DNA of 64,000 bases. Origin: Coturnix japonica (taxonomy: Eukaryota > Chordata > Aves > Galliformes > Phasianidae). The notes beneath the pieces were generated by a model. That model made no database searches. It was not told the DNA's origin and was given only the letters and a program-made list of their open reading frames with translations. Shown here one piece after another: positions 22,883-33,004 of the stretch. Position 1 is the first letter of the stretch, and each line of letters begins with the position of its first letter. The stretch is taken from the NCBI RefSeq assembly GCF_001577835.2, contig NC_029516.1, positions 65,874,595 to 65,938,594 of the forward strand, given 5' to 3'. The translations under genes and the position numbers were made by a program.

Positions 22883-24144
22883 AAGCTGCTGCTGTTTGGA
22901 CATGTATGTGTGAAACAGGACAGAGATGATGGAGTGAGCTTTGTTTCCCTACTTCAGAGGACTTGGGAAACCCTTGTTATATCTCTTGACTGTAAATATA
23001 GGATTCTTTTAGTTGTTAAGAACATTCATTCTTTCTGATCACTTCAGATGTCCCAAAATGGGGGATAGGGCAGAACAATTTGGGAAGAGAGACAAGCATT
23101 TAACCTGAAGTTCAGTATGCTGCTTCTCTAAGGAGAAAAACATCCTTCCTTTTGTCTGACACCTTTCTCCCACGGAAAGTGTTGTGTGGTGTTATGCCCT
23201 TTCTCACACTAGAGGCTGCTCTTTTATTTAATATAAATTTGATTGGCTTCAAAGTCAAGCTTACTAGCTAGTTGTTGGCACTGTAGATCTAGAAGTGATT
23301 CCACTTTAATTACAGGCAGACCAGATTTGTTCTTCTGGCACACATCGGTTTGCCATTTGTTGGGCGCTAACCTGTGGAAGTCTCCATTTTGTATAATGTT
23401 TATTTTTTGGCTTGAAGTACAGACTGCCGTGCAGGAAGGTGAACAATTTGCATCTGTGAGCATGATTTTTAAGCTGATAGTTTAGCAGCTATAAACCCAC
23501 ATTTACCTCTCCTCCCCAGTCTGGTACCTCAGGGCCGGTTTCATGCCAAGAATGGCTCCAACGGCAAGATAGACAGTCTTGGACATGAATGTGAATTCTA
23601 GCCATCTAAGAAAAGATGCTCAGCTGGTTTTGATTTTGCTCTGGGTAGTTCAGAGGGACTTTTTCAGTAGCAGTAGGGGCCAGTATAGATAATCAGCCAA
23701 GTGAGCTGTTTCTTATTTAGACAGTCTTACATTTATCATCCACATCAGTTAGATTTTAAGAGCAACCTACTCCTTTTATGGCAGAGATCTGTGGTAACCT
23801 TCTTGCTGGAATGGTAGTTTTGGTTTATTGTGGGAGCAATCAGCAAAGCTGAGCACCAAGTTGTTGTCCATGCAGCTGGTTGGTATTAATTAGCAAAATT
23901 CTACTTCTGGCTTAACCAGTCTTGCCTTGTTTTCTTTTTTTAATCTGTGATGACTAAGCCAGTGGCAGACAAATGTGTATGGGAGTAAAGGGAATGCTGT
24001 GAAGGACAGTGCCTTCATTTTACTTTAACGTCTCACAGTACTTCTCCTTGTATCACTGCAAGACCCTGAAGTGACAATCTGGGGTGTTACTTCGAAGATA
24101 GAGTGGTTTATTGTTAAAACAGATTGTTGCTTGGAACTTCTATT
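22883..24144. other. intergenic DNA between convergent genes, part 1
   Basis: Nothing gene-like is recognisable here. Short open frames on both strands lack family resemblance. No CR1 tail is present until 24145. Confidence 0.5.
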
Positions 24145-24213
24145 CTATAACCATAGAATGGCTTGGGTTGGAAGGGACCTTTAATATCATCTAGTTCCAG
24201 CCCCCCTGCAATA
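24145..24213 (-). mobile_element. short CR1 3' tail
   Basis: The inverted tail (CATAGAATGGCTTGGGTTGG) continues with AAGGGACCTTTAATATCATC, TAGTTCCAG and CCCCCCTGCAAT. Only about 65 bases remain, followed by a short AT/CA-rich run (24214-24256). Confidence 0.75.
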
Positions 24214-24408
24214 TATATTTTTATATGTACACACACACATGCACACAACTATATATATCCAAGCTGTTTGTTCTGTCAGCTACCACAGTTTTAAACTGAG
24301 CTTATTTTACTGTGCACTGAGTTTTCAAAAACAGATTTTAGCCCTCTGTAGGCAGTGCCATGATTTATCTTATCCTGCAGTTGACTTCTAGGCTGTGTAA
24401 AACTGAGC

Positions 24409-24422
24409 CTGCCCCCTGGGGC
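24409..24422 (-). promoter_or_regulatory. CTCF-type core motif, minus orientation
   Basis: On the minus strand GCCCCAGGGGGCAG matches the CTCF core CCASYAGRKGGCRS at 12 of 14 positions, including the whole CAGGGGGCAG centre. It lies 1.5 kb beyond the BCL2L14 3' end and points toward the plus-oriented motif at 3952. Binding is inferred only. Confidence 0.45.
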
Positions 24423-25850
24423 ATCCTGTGTTAGTACCCAGGAGCTGCTGTTCCAACCTAACTCACCCTCTATGAGCCAGGGCTCTTACTCTTAAGTGGA
24501 ATCTGTCCCCACTATTATTCCTGATGTTAAAGCATCAGAAAAGAGGATCCCATTGCCCGTGCATGTAGACACTGTACACATGGGCTGTGCCCAGGCTCTT
24601 GGCTTGAGATCCCTTTGTCCAGTGAGTAAGCAGCAGGCGGTAGAAATGGCAGAATACAGCCTGGATTTCTTGTCCCAAACTGAACATTCCTCTGCTCTAT
24701 TGCTTATCTTTGCTCCAACCATCAGAGGAGGAATTTCTTTTGGCTCTCAGGAGCAGCTGGTAGAGCTGCAGTTTTCTTGCAGAACAGGCTGGTGAAGTAT
24801 TAATTCTTCTTGCCATAACGCATGATCTCCATCCTTTTTCTCCTTCCCACAGGAGAAGAGTGAACACATGCATTTCAGTAATCAGCAGGTTGACAGAAAG
24901 TGAATTGCAGTGCAGTAATGAGGGGAATAGCTCAAGAGACGCCACTGTCTGAAAAGTGGATTTATGGTCTAAGACTCATCTGCTGCAAAGTCTGAAAACG
25001 TGTAAGAAGTTCAGGGTGAGAAGTTCACAGCTGGGGCACTGGAGTGTGAGTGAAGGGTAAGAACTGAGCAGATAACATTAAAGCCTTGCTTGTTCATTGT
25101 CTGTGATGTGCTTGCCAGGGCTGGTATAAACTCTAAAAGAGAGATAGAGAGATGGAAATTGTGGAGAAGTTGCAGAATACCTAGTGCAGCAGGTTGTGGG
25201 GTGGGTAAGGAGATGTTTTTGGGTTGGAGCTACTGCAACTCACCTTCATCAACCAATAGAGAACTTTCCTCCTGTCTCCCATGACTTGCTCCACTGCATA
25301 TCTGCTTCAGCCAAAGCAAAAAGGGTGGTTTTTTTTTGCTGTGCAGATGCACAAACAATGCATTTTCCTGTCCAGGGTGATGGAAATGATGAGTTGCAAA
25401 AAGATTTCTTGCTGGAGTCGGCATCATTGCTGGCTGATATGATCTCTGTGTTGACTTTCAAGATAGAAAGCCTTCTCTTCATCTTCCTATCCCAGGGTCA
25501 CCCTCGGTAGAAGCATGCAAAACCTGGCTCTCATCTCTGTTCTAACAGCAGGCAGAGATGCTTCCCATGCAAAGTCAACATGCTAATGCAAATCCCAGCC
25601 CAGTTCATCACTGGGACAAGCTGGAGAGAGATTGAATCTAAGTTTCTGGAAGCTAAGTATTATAAATGGAGATTTCTGTCTGCCTCTGCAGTTTCTACTT
25701 TAAATACACATCATACATAGCACTGCAGTGGAAAATTTGAGTTGCTAGGGATCTGAAACTGCATTTGTTTATATGATGGTTGGCTGATCTGACCACTGTG
25801 GGTGTGAAATATGTTTTATTTTTCCTCTATGCTCTCCCCCCTGCGAAGCC
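24423..25850. other. intergenic DNA between convergent genes, part 2
   Basis: No recognisable gene or repeat element is seen. Open frames up to about 108 codons overlap on both strands without similarity to any family I know. Confidence 0.5.
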
Positions 25851-26690
25851 TGAAATGGTGTACCCAGAGGAGTGGCGCTCCTCAGGGGTCAGTACTGGGC
25901 CTCTTCTGTTCAATATCTTTATTGATAAGCTGGACAAAGGCATTGAGTGCACCCTCAGTAAGTTTGCAGATAACACCAAGTTGGGAGGAAGTGTTGATCC
26001 ACCTGAGAGTAGGAAGGCCCTTCAGAGGGATCTGGGTGGACTGGATCAGTGGACTGATACCAAAAGGTTTTCAGCCACTCAGACTAAGCACNNNNNNNNN
26101 NNNNNNATCAGAAAAGAACCCAAGGGTGCTGGTGGACCGCCATCTGAACATGATTCTGAGTGTGCCCAGGTGGCCTGCATCAGAAATAGTGTTACCAGCA
26201 GGAGCAGGGAGGTGATTTTCTCTCTGTACTCATCCCTGGTGGGGCTGTACTTTGAGTTCTGTGTTCAGTTTTGGTCCCCTCACTACAAGAAAGACACTGA
26301 GGCTCTGGTGCATGATCAGAAAAGGGTGATGAAACTGGTGAGGGGTCTGGAGCACAAGAGTTATGAGGGATGGCTCTGGGAGCTGGGATTGTTTAATCTG
26401 GAGATGAGGAGGCTCAGGGGAGACCTCATTGCACTCTACAGCTACATGAAAGAAGTTTGCAGTGGGGTGGATATCAGCCTCTTTTCTCAGGTATTTGAAG
26501 AGAGCAGTAAGGTCTCCCCTCAACTTCCTCTTTCCCAGACTAAACAGCCCCAGTTCCCTTAGCTGCTCCTCATAGGGCATACATGTCACTTAGGGACACA
26601 GTTTAGTGTGCATGGTGGTGATGGATGATTGGGCTTGGATGATTTTAGAGGTCTTTTCCAATCTTAATGACTCTCTAATTCTGTGATCTG
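25851..26690 (+). mobile_element. CR1 LINE fragment with gap and internal inverted segment
   Basis: CR1 sense sequence starts in the reverse transcriptase C-terminal region: the protein-level pieces [13 protein letters not shown] and [14 protein letters not shown] are readable. It is interrupted by a foreign 32-base piece and the N gap, then resumes with CAGGTGGCCTGCATCAGAAA and continues to TTGTTTAATCTGGAGATGAG. A segment at about 26484-26582 is inverted relative to the rest, then a sense 3' tail (CTAATTCTGTGATCTG) follows. About 150 bases expected between 26060 and 26107 are absent or hidden by the gap. Confidence 0.85.
26092..26106. other. assembly gap (15 N)
   Basis: Fifteen N bases lie inside a CR1 copy. 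The 35 bases just before the gap recur exactly at 26731-26765, so the contig end before the gap is likely chimeric. Any translation across it is unreliable. Confidence 0.95.
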
Positions 26691-26765
26691 CTAGGTTGGT
26701 CCTGTTTTCTAAACAGGCAAGAGAAGAGGCATACCAAAAGGTTTTCAGCCACTCAGACTAAGCAC

Positions 26766-29700
26766 TCTGTATATAGTGGCAGAAATGTAGGTAAGCACAA
26801 GAATTTTCATGCTAAACAAGGCCAAAAGGAAGTCTTTGGTGGTGCCAGCAGTGAATAAGTACTTAGTGTAGATGCTTGTCCTGAAATTACACTTTTCTGT
26901 TGGTCAAGGTTTTCAAACCAGAGGCAGGGGCTGGACTATACAAGGATACAGGAAAGCTATGGTCATGAGAAGCATCACAGTGCAGTCATGCTTGTAAGCA
27001 AGGGACTAAGAAGTCATGGTAGGAGGAAAATGAAGTACTGCTCTCCAGCTTTATTTAGCACTAACCATCAGAAAGATTTTCTGTTGCATACGGGATGCAA
27101 GAATTTCTTCAGGCGTTATCATCATTTTATGCATCAGAGAAAATGTGGGGGTGGCCTTGTGATGGACCTCCTCTGGCAAAGATGCAAGATGCCATTAACA
27201 GCAGCCAAATTCTGTGCTTTTTGTTGCCAATCCCAGAATTAAAAAGCCCTGAGTGAGCTCCTCTACCTCCCTCGGAAGAACACCAAAAGATTAACCCCTT
27301 CAGTTTTGAGGGGTTATAATAATATATTTATTATGGAAATATGGGACAGCATTTGTCCTGGGTGGCTGTTGCTGTGCTCCACCAGCTCACAAGGTATCTC
27401 ACAAAGCTGACCAAGAGAGGTCCCTGTGCAGGCCAAGCGTCCATGTCAGCATTCCGGATTTAGCCAGAAAAAGTCATGAGTTAAAAAACAACAACAAGGA
27501 AAGACTAAATGATTCAACACTTGATTCCAACCATCACAAAATGTGGGTGCTGATGGTAACATTTCCCAGACCAAATCTGCTCCTGTTCTGAGCCTGCAGA
27601 GCTACCACCAGCATCCGTCCCCTTGTCACTGGCCAGGGCGCTGCAGCAGATAAGGTGACATCTCAAGCTACAACCTCAAGCAAACAAACAGAGTTGGTCA
27701 TCCAATGCCTCACATGTGCTCTGATGACCCTCAATGGGAAACAATGTGTAAAAGTATTAGTGAGGGATAGTGCAAAGTTCAGTGCTGGGGTCAGCCCTCT
27801 GCTTTTAATTAAAGCGAGCGCAACTTGGGAAAGACAATATCCCATTATTAAGTGGGTAGTGGCTGTCATATTGGATGCAGTTTCTGCATTCAGTTAAAGG
27901 AGGCAAATTAGCCGTTAGTGCCAGAAGAAAAACCAAAATGAGAGCCAGTCTGATGGACCAAAATGAAATGTGACACAGGAAGAATTTATCGTCCCCACAA
28001 AAACGTTCGGAATATACTCTGGAAAGAAACTTCAAGAAATCCATGGAAATGCTTTGAAGGAGACTGACTCACAATCACTTTGAAGACTAAGTTGGTTATT
28101 TACTCTCTGCTTTTGAAAAAGGTTTTAGGATTCACAAACTGTATTGTCCTTTGGATGGGGGAGGGCTAGAATGTCCATCTACTCTTTGCTCTCTCAAATG
28201 GTTCCAAGCAAAGGGCTTATCCTCTTCATTGACTCCCGAGATCAGTGATGCTCAGCATCTCACCCAGAGCAATGTTCTTGTGCCCAGTAGTATGAAAAGC
28301 AATTACTGGTAATTCTGGGTGGAGACTGTGTTGTCTTGGATGCAGCAGTAGACATGTGAAGATACATACATGTGGACATATAGATCAGGGTCCATGGTCT
28401 CTCACATGGGAAAAAGAAATGGGGGAAATGTGAAAAACAAAGTAATTACTGTAATTAAACGTCCTGTTTTCCCCACTACTACTAATAGTTTTCAAAAGAG
28501 AAAGGTAGGGAAGTGTCATTTTGTTCTATCTTCGGATACTACAGAGTGAGCTGCAAACGAGTACGCCAACAAATGTGCAGTTCCCAGTACACGTATCAGC
28601 CTCCATTCCTTTTGGAGGACTTGGTACAGACCTTAGCAAGCCCCTTATTTCAAGATCAAGTCAGCTAATTATCTTCTGGCCTCAGGGTCTCCCTTTCTAG
28701 CAGCCCATGCTACTACAACACTGAGCATTTGGCTGTAGTTGTTCCCAAGACAAAAATGATTGTCAGTTGGCTTCTTTATGTGCATACAGGAATAAAATCA
28801 TACAGAAAACCAAAAATCCACTATGTGTTGGGTTTGTTCTTGAAAAAAAAAACCAAACCAAACCAACCAACCAACCAAACAAACAAAAAAACCAAAAAGC
28901 AAACAAACAAAAAAACCCTAAAAAACCAGTAGGAGTTATGGATAGGAGCATCAAGCACTTCCAAGTGCTTTGCATAAAAATGCAAAGATATAAAAGATGT
29001 ATCAGATCTCTGCATTTATTCTGTTTGGAAGAAGAAGATGTAGAGATTGTTATATATAAAAGTAATACAGCAGTTGTAATGCGGCCGTAACACAGAGAGA
29101 GGGGTAGGCCCTTAGTGTAGATGATGCATGTTGGCATTCAGTTCTTCCTGAGGGGTTTTAGACTTACGAAACACCTTCAGGCAGAAGGGTGGGATCTTCA
29201 TGTTTATTACCACCCTTACGAGTGTCGCCTTTTTATTTTTCTCCAAACTCTTACATTTCACAAAATGTCTCCAGCAAGCAGAGAATGCTTGGGAAAACGT
29301 AGTTAGGAAAAAAATACAGCAGAATTTCCTTTCAAGTATTGAGTGTCTCGTGAGAAATTTTAATAAAATAATAATTTACACACTTACTTACCTGCTGTCC
29401 ACTGTAGCACATGATTTCTGCTCCTTTCTGCCTGAACTTTTCAGTGCTGGGTGTATTAAGCACATGATCTAGATCTTTATCTCCAGGGTTCATCTGCTGC
29501 TTTCTTCCCACTTGAAGCCAAGTAAGCATGTCAGTAACACGGTGCCTGTTCCCAAAGCAGCCCACTGGGATTTCACAGGAAGGACAACAGCTACCTCCAT
29601 TAAAGACTGAGCCACAAAAGCACATTAAAGGCCATACAAGACAAAGATCTGGTTTTCGTTAGGTACTCCACATAATAAGAACTAGGGAAGTGAAGCATAG

Positions 29701-30081
29701 GAAGCAGGCAGTACACGCACACAGCTCACATGACATTTTTAATAATGCTTTCCACAAGTGTCGGTGAGTCTGGGTGAGATTCAGCTGTTGGAGGGACGGC
29801 CCTTCTAAAGGCAGGGCTGCTGGAGCTGATTCTTAACAGTCCCCACGCGCAAGTTTCCCCGCATGATCTCGTCACCTGCTGCCCTCCAGCCATTCCCAGA
29901 TCCTGGAAACAGATCTCTTGCTAGCACAGAAGTGTCTTAGGTATTTAATCCCCCAAAATGTAGTCAGGGCAGTACACAAGAAGGGCTCTCCCCACCATGA
30001 GGTTTTTAGTCCCACATCATAAGAGGAAGACAATGGCCCAGTTGTGTTTTCTACCTCATCAAGCTGTGATGCTTAATTTTG
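26766..30081. other. intergenic DNA between convergent genes, part 3
   Basis: This is 3.3 kb without a recognisable gene. It contains an A-rich run with AACC and AAAC units at about 28843-28926, which produces low-complexity open frames on both strands, and otherwise unique-looking sequence. Confidence 0.5.
28843..28926. repeat. A-rich (AACC/AAAC)n low-complexity run
   Basis: Units of CAAAC and AACC grade into AAAC within an A-rich context. The lysine/asparagine-rich and phenylalanine/leucine-rich open frames here are artefacts of this composition. Confidence 0.85.
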
Positions 30082-30121
30082 CAGAATCCTAGAATGACTT
30101 GGGCTGGAGGGGGTCTTAAAA
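30082..30121 (-). mobile_element. probable short CR1 3' tail
   Basis: CAGAATCCTAGAATGACTTG followed by GGCTGGAGGGGGTCTTAAA resembles the inverted CR1 end. Only about 40 bases match, so this is a weak call. Confidence 0.5.
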
Positions 30122-30605
30122 CTCTTCCTGCTTTGAAGACCAAATGGAGATGCAGAGAAGCAAAGCACATCTCCAAGTCCCAGTATAGGTCCAGCCTTGT
30201 GTGTGACTGCAGGGGATGTTCTAAGCAGCTTCAGCATGCTCCTTCTGCCCCACTCTCATCCATCCCTAGATGTGGAGGAGGCAAAAGCAGAGGGTTTTTA
30301 TTTGCATCCTGTCTTCTCTGCTCCAGGTACAAATGGGATGGTGGGGTCTCTGTTAAATCATCTCTGGCCCCACGAGACTCAAACCCTGCCACATTTAGTT
30401 TGTTTCTAGCACAAAGAGGGAAGACCAAGCACAGGACTCCCTTTTTTTCTGCCAGACTGCTTTGGCTATTTGTCCCAACCTGCTCAATCTGGTCTCTTCT
30501 CCCCCTTTCCCAGGCTATTCCCCCTGAGATTCCTACCACACTGAGCCACACCATTCTTCAGGCAATGCCAAGGAGCTGAGTTTTACTGCTATCAGAAAAC
30601 AACCG

Positions 30606-30606
30606 G

Positions 30607-30692
<86 letters not shown>
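30606..30692 (+). repeat. (CTAT)n tetranucleotide microsatellite
   Basis: About 21 uninterrupted CTAT units form a clean short tandem repeat. Purity and length suggest it is polymorphic. Confidence 0.97.
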
Positions 30693-32149
30693 CTGCACGC
30701 TCTCTATTCCCTTACTATGATGTGCCCGGCATCATTAATTCAACCTTTCTGTGCTCTGTGTTCCTAATTCCTCTTCATGCATATCTCTGGAGAAGCACCC
30801 AGAGGGGCACCAAAGCTACCCATACCCTTCATTCAACAAACCATGGGCAGGAATCATCAGCTGTTTGGAAAACTTTGCTTTGGGAGATGTGGGGGAGCTG
30901 GTAGTGAGTACCCCTCTGTGTCTCCACAACCACATGTTCTGCAGGTTAAATGGCCATCAGTTTCTTGGCATGGGGGCAGGGTTAAGAGTTTCTGGCAAGA
31001 CTGTCCTAGAGAACACACACCCTGTGAAACCTTTCCATTGCCTCAGACACAAAAGATATTCTCCACATGCCTTCAGACAAGCGACCTCTGATTCCTGCAG
31101 GTATTTAGCTGCCAGACATTTTCCTGTTAAGCTATTTCCTTACGCAAGGTGGTGCAAGAAGGAGAAAGCTGGTAGCTTACAGCCTTTCCTAAAAGTAAGG
31201 AGGTTACATTTAGCAACACTTACATTTAGATGCACTCATGTTTAATAGCTGTATCTGGCAAAGACTAAGATTCAATAAACGAATTACGAATGCTATTCAG
31301 GCTTCCAGGCTGTTACAACAACACTGGCTCTGTAGAAAGGCAGTCACTGCTGCTTAAAGAACAAAGAATGCTGGTGAGCCTTCTGCAGCTCCACAGCAAC
31401 CCACAACCAGCACTTAGAGTGAGCAGCACAGCTCCCACCTGCCCTAACATAACAGCTCATTTTGCAAGATAGAATGAATACAGCACCTTATGGCATGTTA
31501 TTTGAGAATGTGTGGCAGTGATATGGGGCTGGCCTATGCCTCCAGGTAGAAGAAAGGATGATGCAAAGATCTCTACGGAGCCATATCCATATACATTCTA
31601 ATATAAAGCCACATTGCGGTCTCAACTAGAGGTTGGAAGTGGAGTAGGAACTTCTATGCTGAACTTATACATTCAAAACTACTCCCTACCCAACCATCTG
31701 TTACAGTGAGAGGACTGTGATTTGGGTGTTTGCTTTGTTTCACACTGAAAAATAATCTAGTTCTCCTTGCAAACATTTAGATACAGGTTTAAAGACCAGC
31801 AGCTTCAAAATAACTTCCATGTATCTCCAGCAATGAGGATCTTCTTGGTAAACTTCTCTAGTTTGTATTACCTCATAAACCAATTTAAGTGATGAATAAT
31901 GAAGACCTTCAGCTTCAGAATGAATCAATCTGTCATGTAGAATAATGGAAATGAACAGAACTGTCTGAAGTCAACTGCGTATTTCACTCAAATGCATCTG
32001 TGTTTGCAGAGTCTGCTTACAGAGTCCGGGAGCTGAGCACCTGCTGGCTTTCAGAAGAGCTGAGCAAACACACTCATGGCACTTCACCCTTAGTCACCAC
32101 TCCTTCAGATGTTGAAATAAAATGAGGCGCACCCCTCTGTTGTGTTTTT
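30693..32149. other. intergenic DNA between convergent genes, part 4
   Basis: No recognisable gene. The longest open frame is 164 codons on the plus strand (30751-31245), overlaps another frame and shows no family resemblance. The stretch ends at the inferred 3' end of LRP6. Confidence 0.5.
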
Positions 32150-32164
32150 TTTTTCACTCTTAGT

Positions 32165-32170
32165 TTTATT
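32165..32170 (-). terminator. probable distal poly(A) signal of LRP6
   Basis: TTTATT on the plus strand is AATAAA on the transcript, read as TATAATAAAACTAAGAGTG. An A-run follows about 15 bases downstream, the usual spacing for cleavage. It is the last such signal before the intergenic DNA. Confidence 0.6.
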
Positions 32171-32266
32171 ATAAAAATCAACATTTCATTTGTTACAACT
32201 CAGTTTATAGTAATTATTGGAAAGGATTTTTGTACAAGGTTTATATACACCTCATAAGTAAAGCAC

Positions 32267-32272
32267 TTTATT
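32267..32272 (-). terminator. alternative poly(A) signal of LRP6
   Basis: The transcript reads GTAAAATAAAGTGC here, about 100 bases before the distal signal and directly after a U-rich stretch. It could give a slightly shorter 3' UTR. Confidence 0.4.
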
Positions 32273-32274
32273 TT

Positions 32275-32324
32275 ACAAACAAACAAACAAACAAAAAAAA
32301 AAAAAAAAAAAAGGAAAAAAAAAA
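32275..32324. repeat. A-rich run with AAAC units
   Basis: CAAA units followed by about 20 A and more A form a U-rich element in the LRP6 transcript. It is prone to length variation. Confidence 0.85.
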
Positions 32325-32951
32325 GTTAGTGAATGAGTGAATAGGGTTGACCAAATGTTGGTCATTATAATATAAATACATCCTTGCAAAGCACCATCTT
32401 ACCAAAGTTGATGAACAAGAGACACCAGCTGGCTTTAAGACAATGACAAACAGCCATTAAAGCTTACAAAAAGAAAGAAAAAAAGAAAAGAAGAACAAAC
32501 AAAACAAAAACAAGATTAAAAGTCTGAAAGCAGCACCAGATCCTTCATTTGCAAACAAGGCTAGTTCAGCTTAAGTCTGGTGGTATCCCCTTTACAAAAG
32601 ACACTTTCATTTTCCCTGGCTGACTTTCAACTGCCTGGCTTAAGGCTACAGACATTTTAATCGGGACTTCAAAGATGCTCCTTATTCATTGAGAAGTGGG
32701 GAACACGACTGCTCTCCAATGGTTTCATCGTCATAATCCTGCATGCTATAAAGACATTTCTAATACGGACAGTTTTCTTACTCCGCTTTGCACCGTTTTG
32801 GAGCAGACTGCCCAGTCCCTATAAATACCAGGTTATTATCAACCATTGACCTGCCTTTTAAAAATGAAAGAAAATTGTTCATTTGGATCACTATGGCTTT
32901 TCATTTTACTTCCTTCAGAAATAAATTTAATGGTTTTGAGTAAATGAAATG

Positions 32952-33004
32952 TTTGGGTTGGACTACATGATCTCCCTTACAGCCCCTATGATGTTATGAT
33001 TCCG
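32952..33004 (+). mobile_element. CR1 3' tail fossil in LRP6 3' UTR
   Basis: GGGTTGGACTACATGATCTC followed by CCTATGATGTTATGATTCCG matches the terminal CR1 motif. About 50 bases remain, in antisense to the LRP6 transcript. Confidence 0.55.

Noticed and set aside
24214-24256. Regulatory TATA-rich element
   Set aside because: It is a short AT and CA simple-sequence run next to a CR1 tail, without other promoter features.
25780-26562. 260-codon open frame as a host gene
   Set aside because: It is CR1 reverse transcriptase sequence read through the N gap, and its end enters an inverted CR1 segment.
28727-29137. Overlapping open frames near the A-rich run
   Set aside because: They derive from AACC/AAAC low-complexity DNA and give homopolymer-like peptides.
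30751-31245. 164-codon plus-strand open frame in the intergenic gap
   Set aside because: It has no family resemblance, overlaps another open frame in a different phase, and shows no splice or poly(A) context.
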